Of a stretch of 64,000 bases of DNA, positions 51,496-64,000 are shown one piece after another (position 1 is the stretch's first letter; each line of letters opens with the position of its first letter). The notes under the pieces are model-generated. The model did no database searches. It was not told the origin of the DNA and saw only the letters and a list, made by a program, of their open reading frames with translations. The stretch is from Sphagnum compactum (Eukaryota > Bryophyta > Sphagnopsida > Sphagnales): the NCBI GenBank assembly GCA_965153455.1, contig OZ234498.1:14322001-14386000 (forward strand). Reading direction: 5' to 3'. A program made the position numbers and the translations under genes.

Positions 51496-52690
51496 GCTTT
51501 GTCAAAAGTGTATGAACATCTGAATTCCTTTATAGAGCGTGAAAGGCCTGACTTCAAATAACATCTGCTTAACATAAGCTGAGTTCTGTGTAATGTAAGC
51601 TGAGTTCTTGTTGATGTTGGAAAACTTGGTTTGATACTGTAGTTGTATGTTCAGTGCAATCTTCCAAGCTCCACAACTCTTTTCTTCTTCTAGATGGTAG
51701 GACATGCAAAAGAACCTGCCAAACTTGAGTTCCTGGAGCTTTCTTTAGTTTTCTTGTATTGACCCCACTCTCTTCCCTTGAGAAGTCAACCAATTTAAAG
51801 ATGAAAATGTCTTAAGCTGACTTTGCTCTGATGGATCCACAAGACTAAGCAGAGAGCTCACCAGGTAGGTGGTGCTGATACTCCCCCAAAACCTGATCTT
51901 AGGCTTTTGCTCAATTGGTACCTTGCTCTGTGCATCTATGCTTCTTTTCATCTTTCCTAGACTTGGCTCTCAGGTAAGAAATGAAAAATGTTTGCAACTG
52001 AGTGAAAAATTCACAACTAAGCATGATTAATGATCTCTTCTCTTGGCATGTTGTGCACTTGTTCCATTCAGAGGTTGACATTTTTCTAATACCAGAACAG
52101 CGGCACAAGATGCGGACTCTTTACCTGTTGGGCTACTTGTTGAGGAGGATGGCTATAAACACTGTCCAAAAATACTGGAGATGCTGGTGAGGCCACATCA
52201 TGCCATCCTTTTGACTATTGCAGTTCAGGGTGAACCCTTTCTAATTACAATAGTAATGCAACATCAGAGTGATCTGTTAAGTACCCGAATTGCCACTACT
52301 AGGCCCTAGTTTCAGCAGAACTGAGGATTGAAATGAGAAGTCAGGATGAAAACAGTCCATGGGAAAAAAAACATCGGATCAAATTAGTCTCATCACCTAA
52401 ATTGATCCTCAGGGGAGTTTCATACACAGTTCTGGATTTGCATTAACTTTCCCTGCTGCTCATATTCTTCATTAAATTGATGCTTATGCTTTACACCCTT
52501 GGGAGAGTCGGAAGCTCCTTGGGAATTGTTGTAAGATCCCTGGATTATGTCCACGTCTTTCTAGGGTACGTTTTTTTTAAAAATCAACTGACAAGATTTC
52601 TTTCATACTGAACTTTTGATTTGTTTCAATAGTGAACATCTATCTATGAAGGTAGTTTGTTTTGTTTTGTAGGTATGAGATCCACTGAAC
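51496..52690. other. EXO70 3' flank
   Basis: It begins after the TGA at 51493-51495 and has mixed composition with no recognisable gene. Several minus-strand frames (51502-52108) show no motif. Confidence 0.5.
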
Positions 52691-52699
52691 CGGGATGCT

Positions 52700-53020
52700 T
52701 TAGACCGTGTTCTTGGTGTCTTTGGAAAGCTCTCGATGAGGAGGGGTGCATGGGCTTGGTTCCATGACGTTTGGACTTGCAGTGCAAAAAGTTCTTGAAT
52801 ATTGAATGATTTCTTCACTGAAAATTAAAATAAACCGTAGCTAAATTTTTTGGAGGAATTGGAATGTGCCTTTGGTGTTGTTGGAAAGATCTTGATGAGC
52901 AGGATTTAATGGAATTTATTTGGTAAGAGTTGGATTCAGAATGTGGGAGATATTGATTTTTAAGTGATTTCTACTGCTGAAATTTTCAAATAAATTGCCA
53001 AAAAAACAGGTTCTGGAAGG
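52700..53020. repeat. Diverged tandem duplication, about 160-bp unit
   Basis: Words GTGTCTTTGGAAAGCTCTCG (from 52716) and GTGTTGTTGGAAAGATCTTG (from 52875) lie 160 bases apart. Following sequence stays loosely alignable (GATTTCT..ACTG.TGAAA..., AAATAAA). It looks like an old tandem duplication of unknown origin. Confidence 0.5.
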
Positions 53021-56000
53021 AAAAATCAGTTGAGGACGTGGTAACACTTGGCCACACGTATTTGAATGAAAATGAGAAATATGGGAACCAAGCTCCTTTT
53101 CTAAAACATTATTTTCAAAAAGTGTGCACAAAAGTGTGCACATAGTGACAAACAAAGTCCATGGTATTTGTCTCAAAGTTTCAAATGTTGTCTCAATGTG
53201 AGAATGCACAGAAAGAATGAACTTGAAAACTACATGCAATTGAAACTTGCAAGATCTCTCTGACTTCGAAGGAAACAACTACTAATTCATTGTAAGCTAG
53301 ATCATGTGACAATTATGTTGCAAATCTGAAACTACTCTGGTTTTTATGTAAGCTCTTCAAATTTTACGATAGGAACTTCAACATCGTGAAGAAGTTCTAC
53401 AATAAGTAAGGGATCAACAACTAGAAAGTTTAACATTGTGGGAATTGTTCAATTGATGCCCAACATGGGGACTAGAACCACTAGCAACAATTGGCTTCAT
53501 GTAAAGGGGTCTAGTCATAGTAAAGGGAGCTAGTCGAACCATGCATTGAGACCTTTCTAAGGATTGCATTTGACATGTGACCTTCTAGCATTGATATAAC
53601 ATACTAAATCTGATAGTTTTTTATACAATTTTTTAGATCGGATATCGGTATTGAGACCACATATGACCCATACTATAATAAATATATGAAAATTTTATAG
53701 CCTTACAGTATAATCAAAATTTTCAACTTTGTTTTAACCATAATCATCAATTTTGAACTATATAAGTCATTAAGGACATTTGAACATTAGAATCCAATAT
53801 AAAATAACTACAAAATTCACAAGAATTTTTGAGTTCACCATATGTGGCCCTTTTTACGAAACATATTAAACCATATAAAAAATTGAAAACAGTTCGTGAA
53901 GGCTTGAATAACATTTTTAAATGTGCTTTAAAACACTATACAACAAGTTTTTTTTAACGTAAAAAGATTGTTCCAACACAATGAAATCATTCCAAATTCA
54001 TGGGATTCCAACTTCATGGGTATACAAACACAATCCAAAATATGGACAAAAAATTCATTAAATTTAATTAATGGTGATTTTTCAAAATAGTGAAGGTATA
54101 ATTTTTCACTACACTTAACAATTACTTTGGTTCTTTTTATTGTGACTACACCAAAGAAGTTTCAACTTTCCTTTTAACTATTTGGCCTCTTGCTTCATAA
54201 TCATTTCAATCATTGCCTTCTATGCTATTGGAAATTCCCAAAACTCATAATTAATAAAAATAGGAATTGGTATGATAGTTTTGTGTTCATCGTTATTACA
54301 CAAAGCAGTTAGTTTCAATGGTTCAATAGGTGCATCAACCTTCAAAATTCCAACCCCTTGCACCACTTGATGCTTCCCTTTCTCATTGTCATAAGTTTTC
54401 TAAAACATAATAATCATGCAATTCAAAGTCTCATTAGCAATAATTTGTTAAATAACACAATCTATAACGGCTTTTTCTGTGTGATTATATTTGTTATATG
54501 ATTTAACATCCCTATGGCATGTCTATTCAATTCCATATTCTATAAGAACCATAGTTTTTTCCATTTTCATGATATCCACTCCTTGACTCATTTTATTAGT
54601 GATCCACTTTCCTTTGATAACTATCATGGTTCTTGTAGTGACTACTAAAGTATTCTTGCTTACTAACATTTTGAGGTACCATAACATAGGGCTTCACCTT
54701 GGGGTTTGGTGTAGGAAAAAATGGGTGTAGACTTAATTCATTCACACTCTAAGTAGAACAATGGCTCATAACGATCTTGTAAGCTTGAATGACCATATAA
54801 ATTGAACAATCAACTAGTTTTCTTTAATTTTTTGGCTCTGCATATATTTACATCCATCTTCCAATTCTTGGAAAGCGATGGAATATACCTCATTAAAAGA
54901 CCACATGGATCCTAATGAAGAGAAAAATCATATTCATCACATTACACATTTTTTCCTTGTGCATGTGAAAAAGATGAGTAAATAAGTAAATTATCTTGTT
55001 ATTGCATCCCTTTGGAGTACTCAAAGAACAATGCTCATAAGCAAACATTGTTATCTCTTGATTGATAATCAATACATCACTCTTCACCACTAAACAACTC
55101 AATTTGGCTTTAGAGGAACTAAATACAACTTCACATATTGTGAACCTTATTAGTGATATCTAACATTTGACAAAAAGTTGAAACATACGAGAAATGTGAT
55201 GCATGTCTCAACAATTTGAAATTGTTGTCAAACCCATATGATGTGCCTTATGGCGCAAATGAAGTTTTGCAAAGTTGTTCAAGAAAACAAGTTATCATTA
55301 GGTTTAATAACTTGTTGGTTATAACATGAAAAGACACAACATATTGACAAATGGTTTAAGATTCAATTCTTCAAATGGATCTTCAATGTTGTTAATGAAA
55401 GAAAAAAATCAAAAACAATGATACAAATAAGAAAATGAAGTGAAAAAATTTGGTGTCATGAAAGAAGAATAGTAATTCAAAAAGCAATAACACAGAAACA
55501 AACAAAATTATGGTCGAAAAATAATTACTTGAAAACAATAGACAAGGAGATAATTGAGCACATTAACATCAAAGGAAAAAAAGACCTTTAGAAACCCTAA
55601 CTTGAAACTTCCAAAAGTTGAAGTCTTCCCTTAGAGAAAAAGACACCGAAAAACCTTAAATCAAGACTTTCACAAGTCGAAATGTTTGCTCCCGCCTTTT
55701 TCCCAAAATTGGGTTATTAGGATGATGTTATATGGACGAAAAGGTTTTAACCCTATTATATCCATTTAAATTTTGGACATTTAAATTCAAGGCTTGACCA
55801 ATTCACAAGACCTATTTGCAATAACCAACCAACGTTGTTAATTGTCTATTTCAATAAACATTTCATAGCATAGTTTCAATATTGGTCGTTAACTAGTTTG
55901 TTGCATTATTTAAGTGCATATTAATTTTATTCATTGGAATAAGTTTCTTCACACAATAATTTCCATAGTATTAAAAATCAATTATACTGACATGGACCTC

Positions 56001-58500
56001 TATAATTAGTAAAAAATTGTGAATATTCCTATTTGCAAATTTGGGTAGAAATTTTTAAATATTATTTTTTAATGGACAAAATTTAAGCATTAATTGAGAA
56101 AAACAATTTAAAAATAAAAAATTTCATGCCAATTAAGGCTAATTAGTAATATTGCTTTGTAAAGTTGGGAATTGCTTTTGAAGTAAAAAAAGGTAATGAA
56201 ATGAAATTTTGGACGACAATGATCTTTTGAAATTTGTTAAGTTTATTTTAATAAATCATCATGCAAATCAACACAATGATGAATTGTTACAACATTACAT
56301 ATAAATAAAGTTTAATATACTAAGACATATATTAAGTTGGGAGTAATATATCAAAGTTCAACTTGATTTCCATGGTCCTTATTTATTTCCATAATTGTAT
56401 TATTATGAAGTTAATTTAAATTTTTAATATTTGTATTTTTTGTGTGGAAATGGGTTTCAATGTTGAGTTCGACAAAGTTCAATGTGTTCTTATAAATGAT
56501 TCACAAGTAATTTATTGGTATAATTTCCCAATTTACCACTAAGTGGAAATAGGAAAAAATAAATCAAATCTCAATGTTAGAAGAATAATATTAATATTTT
56601 ACAATGATCACTATCTTGTATTCATTGGGAGGATCACAACATTTATGGATTATAACAATGTTCAAGTAAATTATATGGAAAGCAATTAAATATTATATTT
56701 CCATTTTAATTGTACTTCAATGTAATTCACTTGATTGATTTACTTTATGTTTTGCTATTAAGTACATTGGGTTCCACATTGCCAAGTTCATCCTTGAATA
56801 TTATTTCACCAATCACAATGTTGTGGGAAGAAGTCTTCTACCAAACTTGAAGATTTGCTTCAATATGATATTACACTGGACACAATTTGAACTTTTTTTA
56901 ATACAATTGTTGCATAATGTTTTTGCATTCAAACTTGACATCATTGGTGTATGCAATTATAAGCTTAAACACAAAACATATTAATTTCAAAATTCATGGA
57001 TTTTATTTGTCACTTTATGTTTCATCAATTTAAAAACCAATATAATAATTTGATCTTGAATGTAAAAATATACATGTGTGAATACATATATAATATACAT
57101 ATAAAATTGATAATGCATGAGTATTTTTAATTCATTGCATATATAATAACTTGCATCTTTGAACTTAGTTCTATTTTATTGTCATTGAACTTTATGATTG
57201 AGATTTTGGAGATTACAAACTAATTTATCAAGCTATTATTATCATAAAAAATATAGATTTTTAATGTTAATATTGTATTTTTTTATACTATTTATGTATA
57301 CAAATTGAAACAAACATGCATGACATCACACAAATGGGATGGTAAAACATCATTAAGCAAATTTTGTTATAATTTATGGGTTTTTGAGTTAAGATATCAT
57401 CATAAATAATTTTGCTTACATGTGTGCAACAATTTTAAAAACACGGAATAGGTAGTCTAACTTCCATTCACATGAAAATTATAATGATTTTCATTAATAG
57501 TGACACCACTTGGTGGCTAACATGAATCTAGAATGTGGAAGGAGGTCACAATTGCATCCATTGAAACGAGTGTAGACATTGGTTAGTGTAAAGAAGGAGA
57601 AGCTAAGTAAAAGCTTGGTAATGTGCCTTGGTTGCCCAAAGTACTTTGATGATCAAGAAGAGAATTTTGTAAGATTGGTATTGGGTTGATAATGTTGTCA
57701 TCTAATAGCTCCTATTCATTGTAATTCATTCTTATGCATGTTCCATTCATAGCAGCACCTTGGTAGCATGATAACATAATTAATGCTAAGACCTAGCACC
57801 CTTCAAGCCTTTTGATAGCTCAAGGTCATAGCCTATTCATGTCACCGACAAATTTTAGTGGCATATGAAGTTATTTGGGCCACAATATTAACTGGTATAT
57901 TATTTTGGGGTGTTGTACTTGTTCTCATCCTAAGTGGTTAGATGTATTATAGCATGATAATCCTTTTTCCTAGCTTGCAATGCATGTACTTGATTTGAAA
58001 CCTTTTCAAGTAGGCCTTGGTCATATTGGATTTACTAGACACCATGGTGCTGAGCTGGTGTGGTCCTTTGTGATGTTCATTTTTTTCCAAACACTAAAAC
58101 ATTAGAAGAGAAAAAGGAGAGAGACACTACAAATACATGCACACCAAAAACATGCAAGCATCAATAACTTCAATTGGTTACCATGAACCATATTATCATT
58201 GATGTAGACTCAAGCAAAACAATAACTTCACTATGCACAAGCTACTATCCATGTCAATAAACAATACATAAAAATCAATAAATAAACAATTAGACACAAG
58301 TTGATTATCAAAAAAAAAACATTTCTGAAGATGTCACATATGTTTTAGTCATCAAAATATTTTAAATGGACAAATTATTGGTTTTAGTTGCCAAAACAAC
58401 TATGACCAGTTGCAAGACAATTAGGTTTTCATCTATCCAAGGATCCATTCACAATATTGGATGAAAAATGTGCACTTTTATTTTACATGCAACAGTCACA
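53021..58500. other. AT-rich intergenic spacer
   Basis: No gene is supported. Minus-strand translation at about 54300-54720 gives stretches such as NPKVKPYVMVPQ and GKHQVVQGVGILKVDAPIEP interrupted by stops, which could be an old transposon ORF, but I recognise no family. The rest is low-complexity A/T. Confidence 0.4.
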
Positions 58501-58519
58501 AATTATAATTGCATTATAG

Positions 58520-58760
58520 TACCATCTACCTACCTACGTCTTACCTACTTACTTACCATCTACCTACCTACCATTTATTTACTTATGTCATGCCTACCAT
58601 ATACATGTATTCTATTTATTTATCTTCTTACCTATTATCTACTTACATATGAAGACAATTTTTTGATTTACCTATAATTTACATAAGTAGGTATGAACAT
58701 TCAAAAACATAGGTAGGTAGGCATGTGGACCTACCTATCTATCTAGTTAAGTACATACTA
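58520..58760. repeat. CTAC/GTAG tetranucleotide-rich patch
   Basis: CTACCTAC words at about 58520-58575 are followed by the opposite-strand form AGGTAGGTAGG at about 58710-58720 and then CTACCTATCTATCTA. Together they form a loose inverted arrangement. The 69-residue frame at 58468-58677 is a Tyr/Leu/Thr-rich by-product. GTAGGTAGGTAGG also occurs at about 13862-13874. Confidence 0.6.
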
Positions 58761-61420
58761 ATCTTACTTATGAAAAAAATTGAAGTTCAAATGTTGTTAT
58801 ACACATTGACAAAAAAAATTCATGGAAGTTCAAGGATAGATGTCAAATCCATTGAATCATATTTAAATGCAGTTTACATAGTGAAATATGAATAGTCAAT
58901 TATTATGTAACTATCGTTTAACTTTAAACTAAATTGTCCGTGTTCATGAACTTAGAATCAATATTAAATTAAAGATAAAAAGTTACTTAATTTATCATTC
59001 AAGGATAGTACATTAATCTTTGATAAATAATTCAAAGGTAGTAAAAATATTTATTAAGTGGTTCATATTTGAAATATTTATTTAATGTTTCTAGAGTTTA
59101 ATGTATAGAGCCTAGATTCATAATTTATGGTTTAAAGATGAATTATAGGGTATACTATCAAAGGTTGATTTATAAGGTTGAATAAATAGTTACATAAATT
59201 TTTTCCATTTGTTGTACTAATATGTCCTAATTCATAATTTAAATGGAATTTGCCTTTGGATCAATTAAATCATTATAAATTTGTAAATTGTATGATTTTT
59301 TTTATTTATACGTAATTTAAGTTGTATGTATGTATAGATGTATATGTATGTATGGATGTGTGGTTGTATATGTTTGTATATATATGTATGTGGATGTGTG
59401 TGCATTTGTTTATGTTTATTATTGTTTATATGTATAAAAAGAAGTTGAAAACAATTACATAAAGTTATAAGTCATCACATGTAAATCATGATATTTTGGT
59501 GTGTGGTACATACCCATTATAATGCATTGTGTAAATAAAGTTAAAGGCTACCTCAATTTTCACGTCAATAATTTGAAATAATTAAAAATTTAAATAAGGT
59601 TCAAATTATATTCACAAGTGAACAACATAGTGAATGTAACAACTATGAACAATATTGACCATTAATTAGTGTAACAAGTTACTTGCAAACTTAAGATGGC
59701 CAAATGTAATCAAACTAGACAATAGTTACAATGTGTGAGGGTGGGAAAAAAATAAGATTTCTTCTTGTAAATATACATAACACATGTAAAATAGTTTTTA
59801 AATTCCATGAATGTTTTAAATAATCAATAGGGTATAACCCAATTACAAGTTATTTGGCAAAAAAAATCTAATTGACTTGGTTAATTTTCTCTCAAAAAAT
59901 TGACATATAAATCTACCTTCCAAAAGTACCCACCATACCAAGTTAATTGCATCAAATTTCAAAAAAATCAAACACTTGAACCTAGCCGTTTCTTTCAAAA
60001 TGACTTTTTCTAAATACTATACTTAGTAGATTTCTTGAATTTAAAAAAAAATGCTAGTCCAATTGGTTGTTATTAAAAAAATTAGATAAACGCTAATCAT
60101 TAGAATTAACATCACAATGGCATTAGTAGGAAACAATGGTGTAGTTCATTAATTTATTTGATTATAGAGCCTAAAAAATGAACTAAATCATCACAACCTT
60201 ATGTTATTTCACCTTGTAATTGGGTGAAACTTAGTCATTACATAATAATCATCATGTGCATCTTTTGTACTCAAAGTAACTCACTAGGTCATTTTTTTAA
60301 TTATGTAAAATATTACTCTAATCTTGGATACAAATTTATAAAATGAAAATATCTTTTAAGAAGCAAAAGAAAATGAAAGTTCAATATTTATTGTGTGAAA
60401 TCAAATAGTTTTATATTACGCATAACAACAATTTTGTATGCATTAAATGAATATAATGGTAATACATTATATATATGTTATTTTATTGCTGATACATTAT
60501 ATTGAATACATTTACTAATTAACATGTAATAACTAGTATATTACAAGTTAATATGATTAAAATATACTATAGTACTGGTTGTTGACATAATATAATATTG
60601 ACATTGTAGTTTATTATTTTAAAATAATAAAAAAATTCTATGGGGAACTACAATATTAACTTTTTATTATGTTGGCCTTAAATTAGTCTTGCATAAAAAA
60701 GAAAAAATTTCCAAAGTTTATTTTAAAAAGACATGATTTTTTGTGAAAAAATATTTTTTGAGGTGCTATTAAACAATGGAATTCAAATGTGTTTTCTTTC
60801 AAATGATGTGAGATTTTGTTTCTTTTTTTTATTATACATTTTTAACCTTTGAAAAAACTTCATGTGTATGTTTTGTGTGAGTGATTCGTGGGGATATTAT
60901 GCTTCTTCTTTTTAATAAATTCAATATAATTCAAATATGAATTTCAAACTAAAATAAATAGTTGTAGTTTAATTAAGTGGTTTCTATGTGTTTATGTATG
61001 TGTTTGTCTTCAACATTAAAAATGGAATGCAACAATATATACAATTTCTTTATGTATACTATTCCATTTCATTTTTCTATGTTGAAAGCATTTTACCCAA
61101 CATAGATCAAAATTGTTATGTTATAATTTGCATTTCTTACTAGATTTTTCAAGTATTTGTTTCTTTTTAAAATTAACCTCTTAATGGCCACCATGTCAAA
61201 AAAAATTGTGTTATTATAGGTGAATTATATTTTGGTTTAGATGTGGTGTACCATTCAATGTATTTCTATCTTTTAAGGTTTAAGGGTTTTGAGATTATGG
61301 TTTAAGGTTTTATGTTTAGGGTTACAAATTCTTTCCTAATAACAACAATTTAACAACTTGACGCACCTGTTGTAATGACGACAAAAAAAATTTATAGTAT
61401 GAACTGCATTGTGGAATTAA
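58761..61420. other. AT-rich spacer with TATG microsatellite
   Basis: Loose TATG/TGTATG repeats at about 59320-59400. A GGTTTAAGGGTTT...GTTTAGGG degenerate telomere-like patch lies at about 61275-61322. No gene is seen. Confidence 0.6.
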
Positions 61421-61426
61421 AAACAA

Positions 61427-61562
61427 ATTAAATTGTGCAAATGTTCTAATCCTCATAGTTGTAACTTGATGATTTTTTTTATCAACAATAGTTAATCAAA
61501 ATTGCGCAAATGTTCTATCTTCCATAATAATATGGAAGATAGAACATTTGCACAATTTGATT
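61427..61562. repeat. Fold-back repeat with an extra direct copy of the arm
   Basis: The arm at 61495-61525 (core GCAAATGTTCTATCTTCCAT) is repeated in reverse complement at about 61532-61562 with a 6-nt AATAAT spacer, differing by one base and one indel. A third, direct copy of the arm's outer half (AAATTGTGCAAATGTTCTAA) lies about 70 bases upstream at 61430. It is likely a small fold-back element or a satellite of one. Confidence 0.75.
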
Positions 61563-64000
61563 TTTTGTAACTCAACATGGAGTTGAATCTATGATTTTTT
61601 CATCTGGTGTAAAACATTCATGCCATGTTATTTTCATCATCAAACTTAAACTCATCATCATCATATTAAGCTCATGATTTCAATTCGTCCCCCAGAAAAA
61701 AAGTTAATTCACAACTTTGAATTTTTTTCTTTCAAAGTTTGACATCATATAGCATTAAACTTATTATACAATGTGAGTCTTGCACTTTATTTTTCAAATC
61801 ACATCTTGCTATTGTTACAATAAATCATGATCAACAATCCTACATTTAATTGTTTCTAAACTTTAATTTTTTCCTTCATGAATAGATTTGAGCACATACC
61901 CATGAGGCTAAATATGTGTTCCTATAGAACTTCATATTTGTAATGAAAGTAATGTTGGCATTTGAAGGTGGGTTGTAAATTATGGGATCCAAAACTTGGA
62001 CACCCCCTTGCACACAAATCCAATAATATGGTATTAAAGTATTAATGACATTGGCAATCATGTTTAATGAATGATAAAGGTAAAATTGGACACCCAAGGA
62101 TGTGAACCCCCCATTTTGTAGGATGTTTAGGGGATCGCAATGTGTCCCATATATGAGCATCAAGTAACATACTAGTGTAATGGGAAACAATAGTATTTAG
62201 TATAAGTGTACAAAACATATTCATATGAGAAAATCATATGAATCTTGATTTTTGGGTAGCTATACATAAAAGGGAATTATGATGCATAATGTGAACAAAT
62301 TGCAACAACTCAATGTGTTTTGATTTTGATAAAAACCTTATCAATTTTATGCAATTTGAAAGAACCTTAAGGGTTGACCTTGGTGACAAGCTTGTTTTTC
62401 TTAATTCAAATTTTCTTCTATATGTGTTGTCAAGATTATTTCTACAAAGAATATAGTGGTAGTTTGAAAACCTAATATTCAAGCATATTTGGAACAAGTG
62501 ACAAGGGTAATAAACCTTGCAATATTGTAAGCAAATATATTTCACAACTTATAATTAAAAGTGTTGAATCAAGAACTAAAAGCAATGTGTAGCGTAATTG
62601 AAACTTGCATTACATTTTCATGACAAGTGATTGGAACAAAATCTTAACTTCTCACATAATATCAAGCAAATATAACATTAACATTTGCCATGCTATAAAC
62701 ATAACCATCCATGTGAACAAGAATCATTAATGAATACTAGTTTAAGTATTAAATGAACTTATTTTATTTCTTTGTGGGATCTATGTTTTGTCAAATAGTA
62801 ACTTCCTTTCCAATCCTTTTTAAAAAAAAAATGGCATTCATATATGTTGATTAAGGTTCTCCAAACCTACTTCTTCCAAGCTTATCTACCTCACTCCTTT
62901 GTCCTCACTTACATGAATATGAAAAGGCAAATTAGCATGTAGTTTTCATGCCCATAATTTATATCCTAAGATTATTTTAAAATCTAGTTTTTTCAAGTGT
63001 AAATACCTACTTCTTTTCCATGACATTGTCCACCTACATGCACAAGAAAAAGAATAATTTTGAAATATGGGACAAATCGTGATGAAAATTCATTTGAACT
63101 ATATGGCAACATAAAAAAACCTTACCCTTGGGGCCAAGGGCATTACATTCATATTTGTAACAAAAAAATGTAGTCTTTTGATATTAAATGTTTAATGTAA
63201 CCAAATATTTATTACAATTTTAGATTTTTGGTATTATAGCATAAAACATAATTTTCAATATCTATGAATGCAATGAATTTTGAACTCCCCAATCTTTATA
63301 AAAAAGGACCATCATGAAAAAATAATGCATAAAATCATTGGTAAATGAAGACATGTACAAAAGAATAAGCCTTATTAATGAAATTGAAATATTAAAATTT
63401 ATTTTTGTATATTGGATGCAAAAAAAATTAAAATATCAATGTATTTTTTTCCATTTCTATTTTTCTATTTTCACCATCAATGTCAAATAAACTAATGATG
63501 TATGGCCACACATTGTGCTTCTTAAAAAAAAATTACGATGAATTCTTTGTTTCATAAAATAAAATAACATGTTTATCTTGAAAAATTCATTGCTTTGGGA
63601 AATTCAAGAAATTGATGATATGTATTTTATGGGAATATTTTTTGTTACAACATCTATTGGCCCCCTAATGAATTTAGTGTTTTAAGAAATTTGCTAACTT
63701 TCAAATGGCCAATTGTTAATTATGGACTTTTCAAAAAGCTTTTGGAATTAAGTTCTATATACATGAAAAAACTCTAGACATTGGGTCTAAAGTAATGGTT
63801 GTAGTATGCATACAAACATTGTAGCACATGCTTAATATTTGTGCAAACATTTTAGAAACATTTTCGACTTTGAGATTGGTGTAGTGTTTCATACAATGCA
63901 CACTAATCATGATTCAAGGTGTTATGTTCTTTTTCAATTTATGCCCCAAACCTATTTTGATGCCACGAAAAACATTCACCCCATTGTTAAGGGCAAAATT
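61563..64000. other. AT-rich spacer to window end
   Basis: No gene is supported. Two minus-strand frames of about 104 residues (61876-62190 and 62234-62545) have no recognisable domains and are within what chance allows at this length. Confidence 0.5.

Noticed and set aside
61876-62545. Two minus-strand frames of about 104 residues
   Set aside because: No motifs, AT-rich context, and a length compatible with chance.

Overview
The window looks like nuclear DNA of a land plant (streptophyte). The evidence is GT-AG spliced genes whose closest relatives are plant aconitase, plastid-type glycolytic GAPDH and the plant-expanded EXO70 family, TTTAGGG-type telomere-like motifs, and remnants of plant hAT, LINE, Helitron and CACTA-type transposons in very AT-rich spacers. 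An EXO70B-type gene interrupted by an intron, together with the transposon families, suggests a non-angiosperm (bryophyte, lycophyte, fern or gymnosperm). The sequence alone does not fix the lineage.

Layout. 1-22.0 kb is repeat-rich spacer: MITE-like elements (2.4, 5.0 kb), a decayed LINE reverse transcriptase on the minus strand (7.0-7.5 kb), a hAT dimerisation-domain fragment (8.6-8.9 kb), a TG-skewed tract (10.6-12.1 kb), a possible CACTA element (12.9-15.7 kb) with a Helitron-like insertion and a 120-bp tandem duplication inside it, degenerate minisatellites, and a second short Helitron (21.2-21.6 kb). 22.5-30.8 kb holds a complete aconitase gene, modelled as 20 coding exons and 1031 codons. 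30.8-37 kb is spacer with minisatellites and a decayed BED-finger hAT transposase (34.2-35.6 kb). 37-43.5 kb holds a plastid GapCp-type GAPDH gene, with a leader intron inferred upstream of the ATG. 44.9-46 kb has remnants resembling a Helitron PIF1-type helicase. 48.4-51.5 kb holds a complete two-exon EXO70B-like exocyst gene. 51.5-64 kb is AT-rich spacer with tandem and inverted repeats but no gene I can support.

The three real genes are all on the plus strand and are functionally separate: organic-acid metabolism, plastid glycolysis, and vesicle tethering. They are typical plant single transcription units and not a cluster. All exon boundaries were read by hand from splice consensus, frame continuity and family similarity. 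The aconitase and EXO70 models close in frame from start to stop. The first exon junction of GapCp remains ambiguous.

I did not find a convincing undescribed system. The most interesting points are a probable 136-nt intron that rescues the aconitase targeting-peptide frame, an internal ATG that would give a cytosol-sized aconitase, intronic MITE and palindrome insertions, a nested CACTA/Helitron structure, and a conserved element shared by two introns of GapCp.
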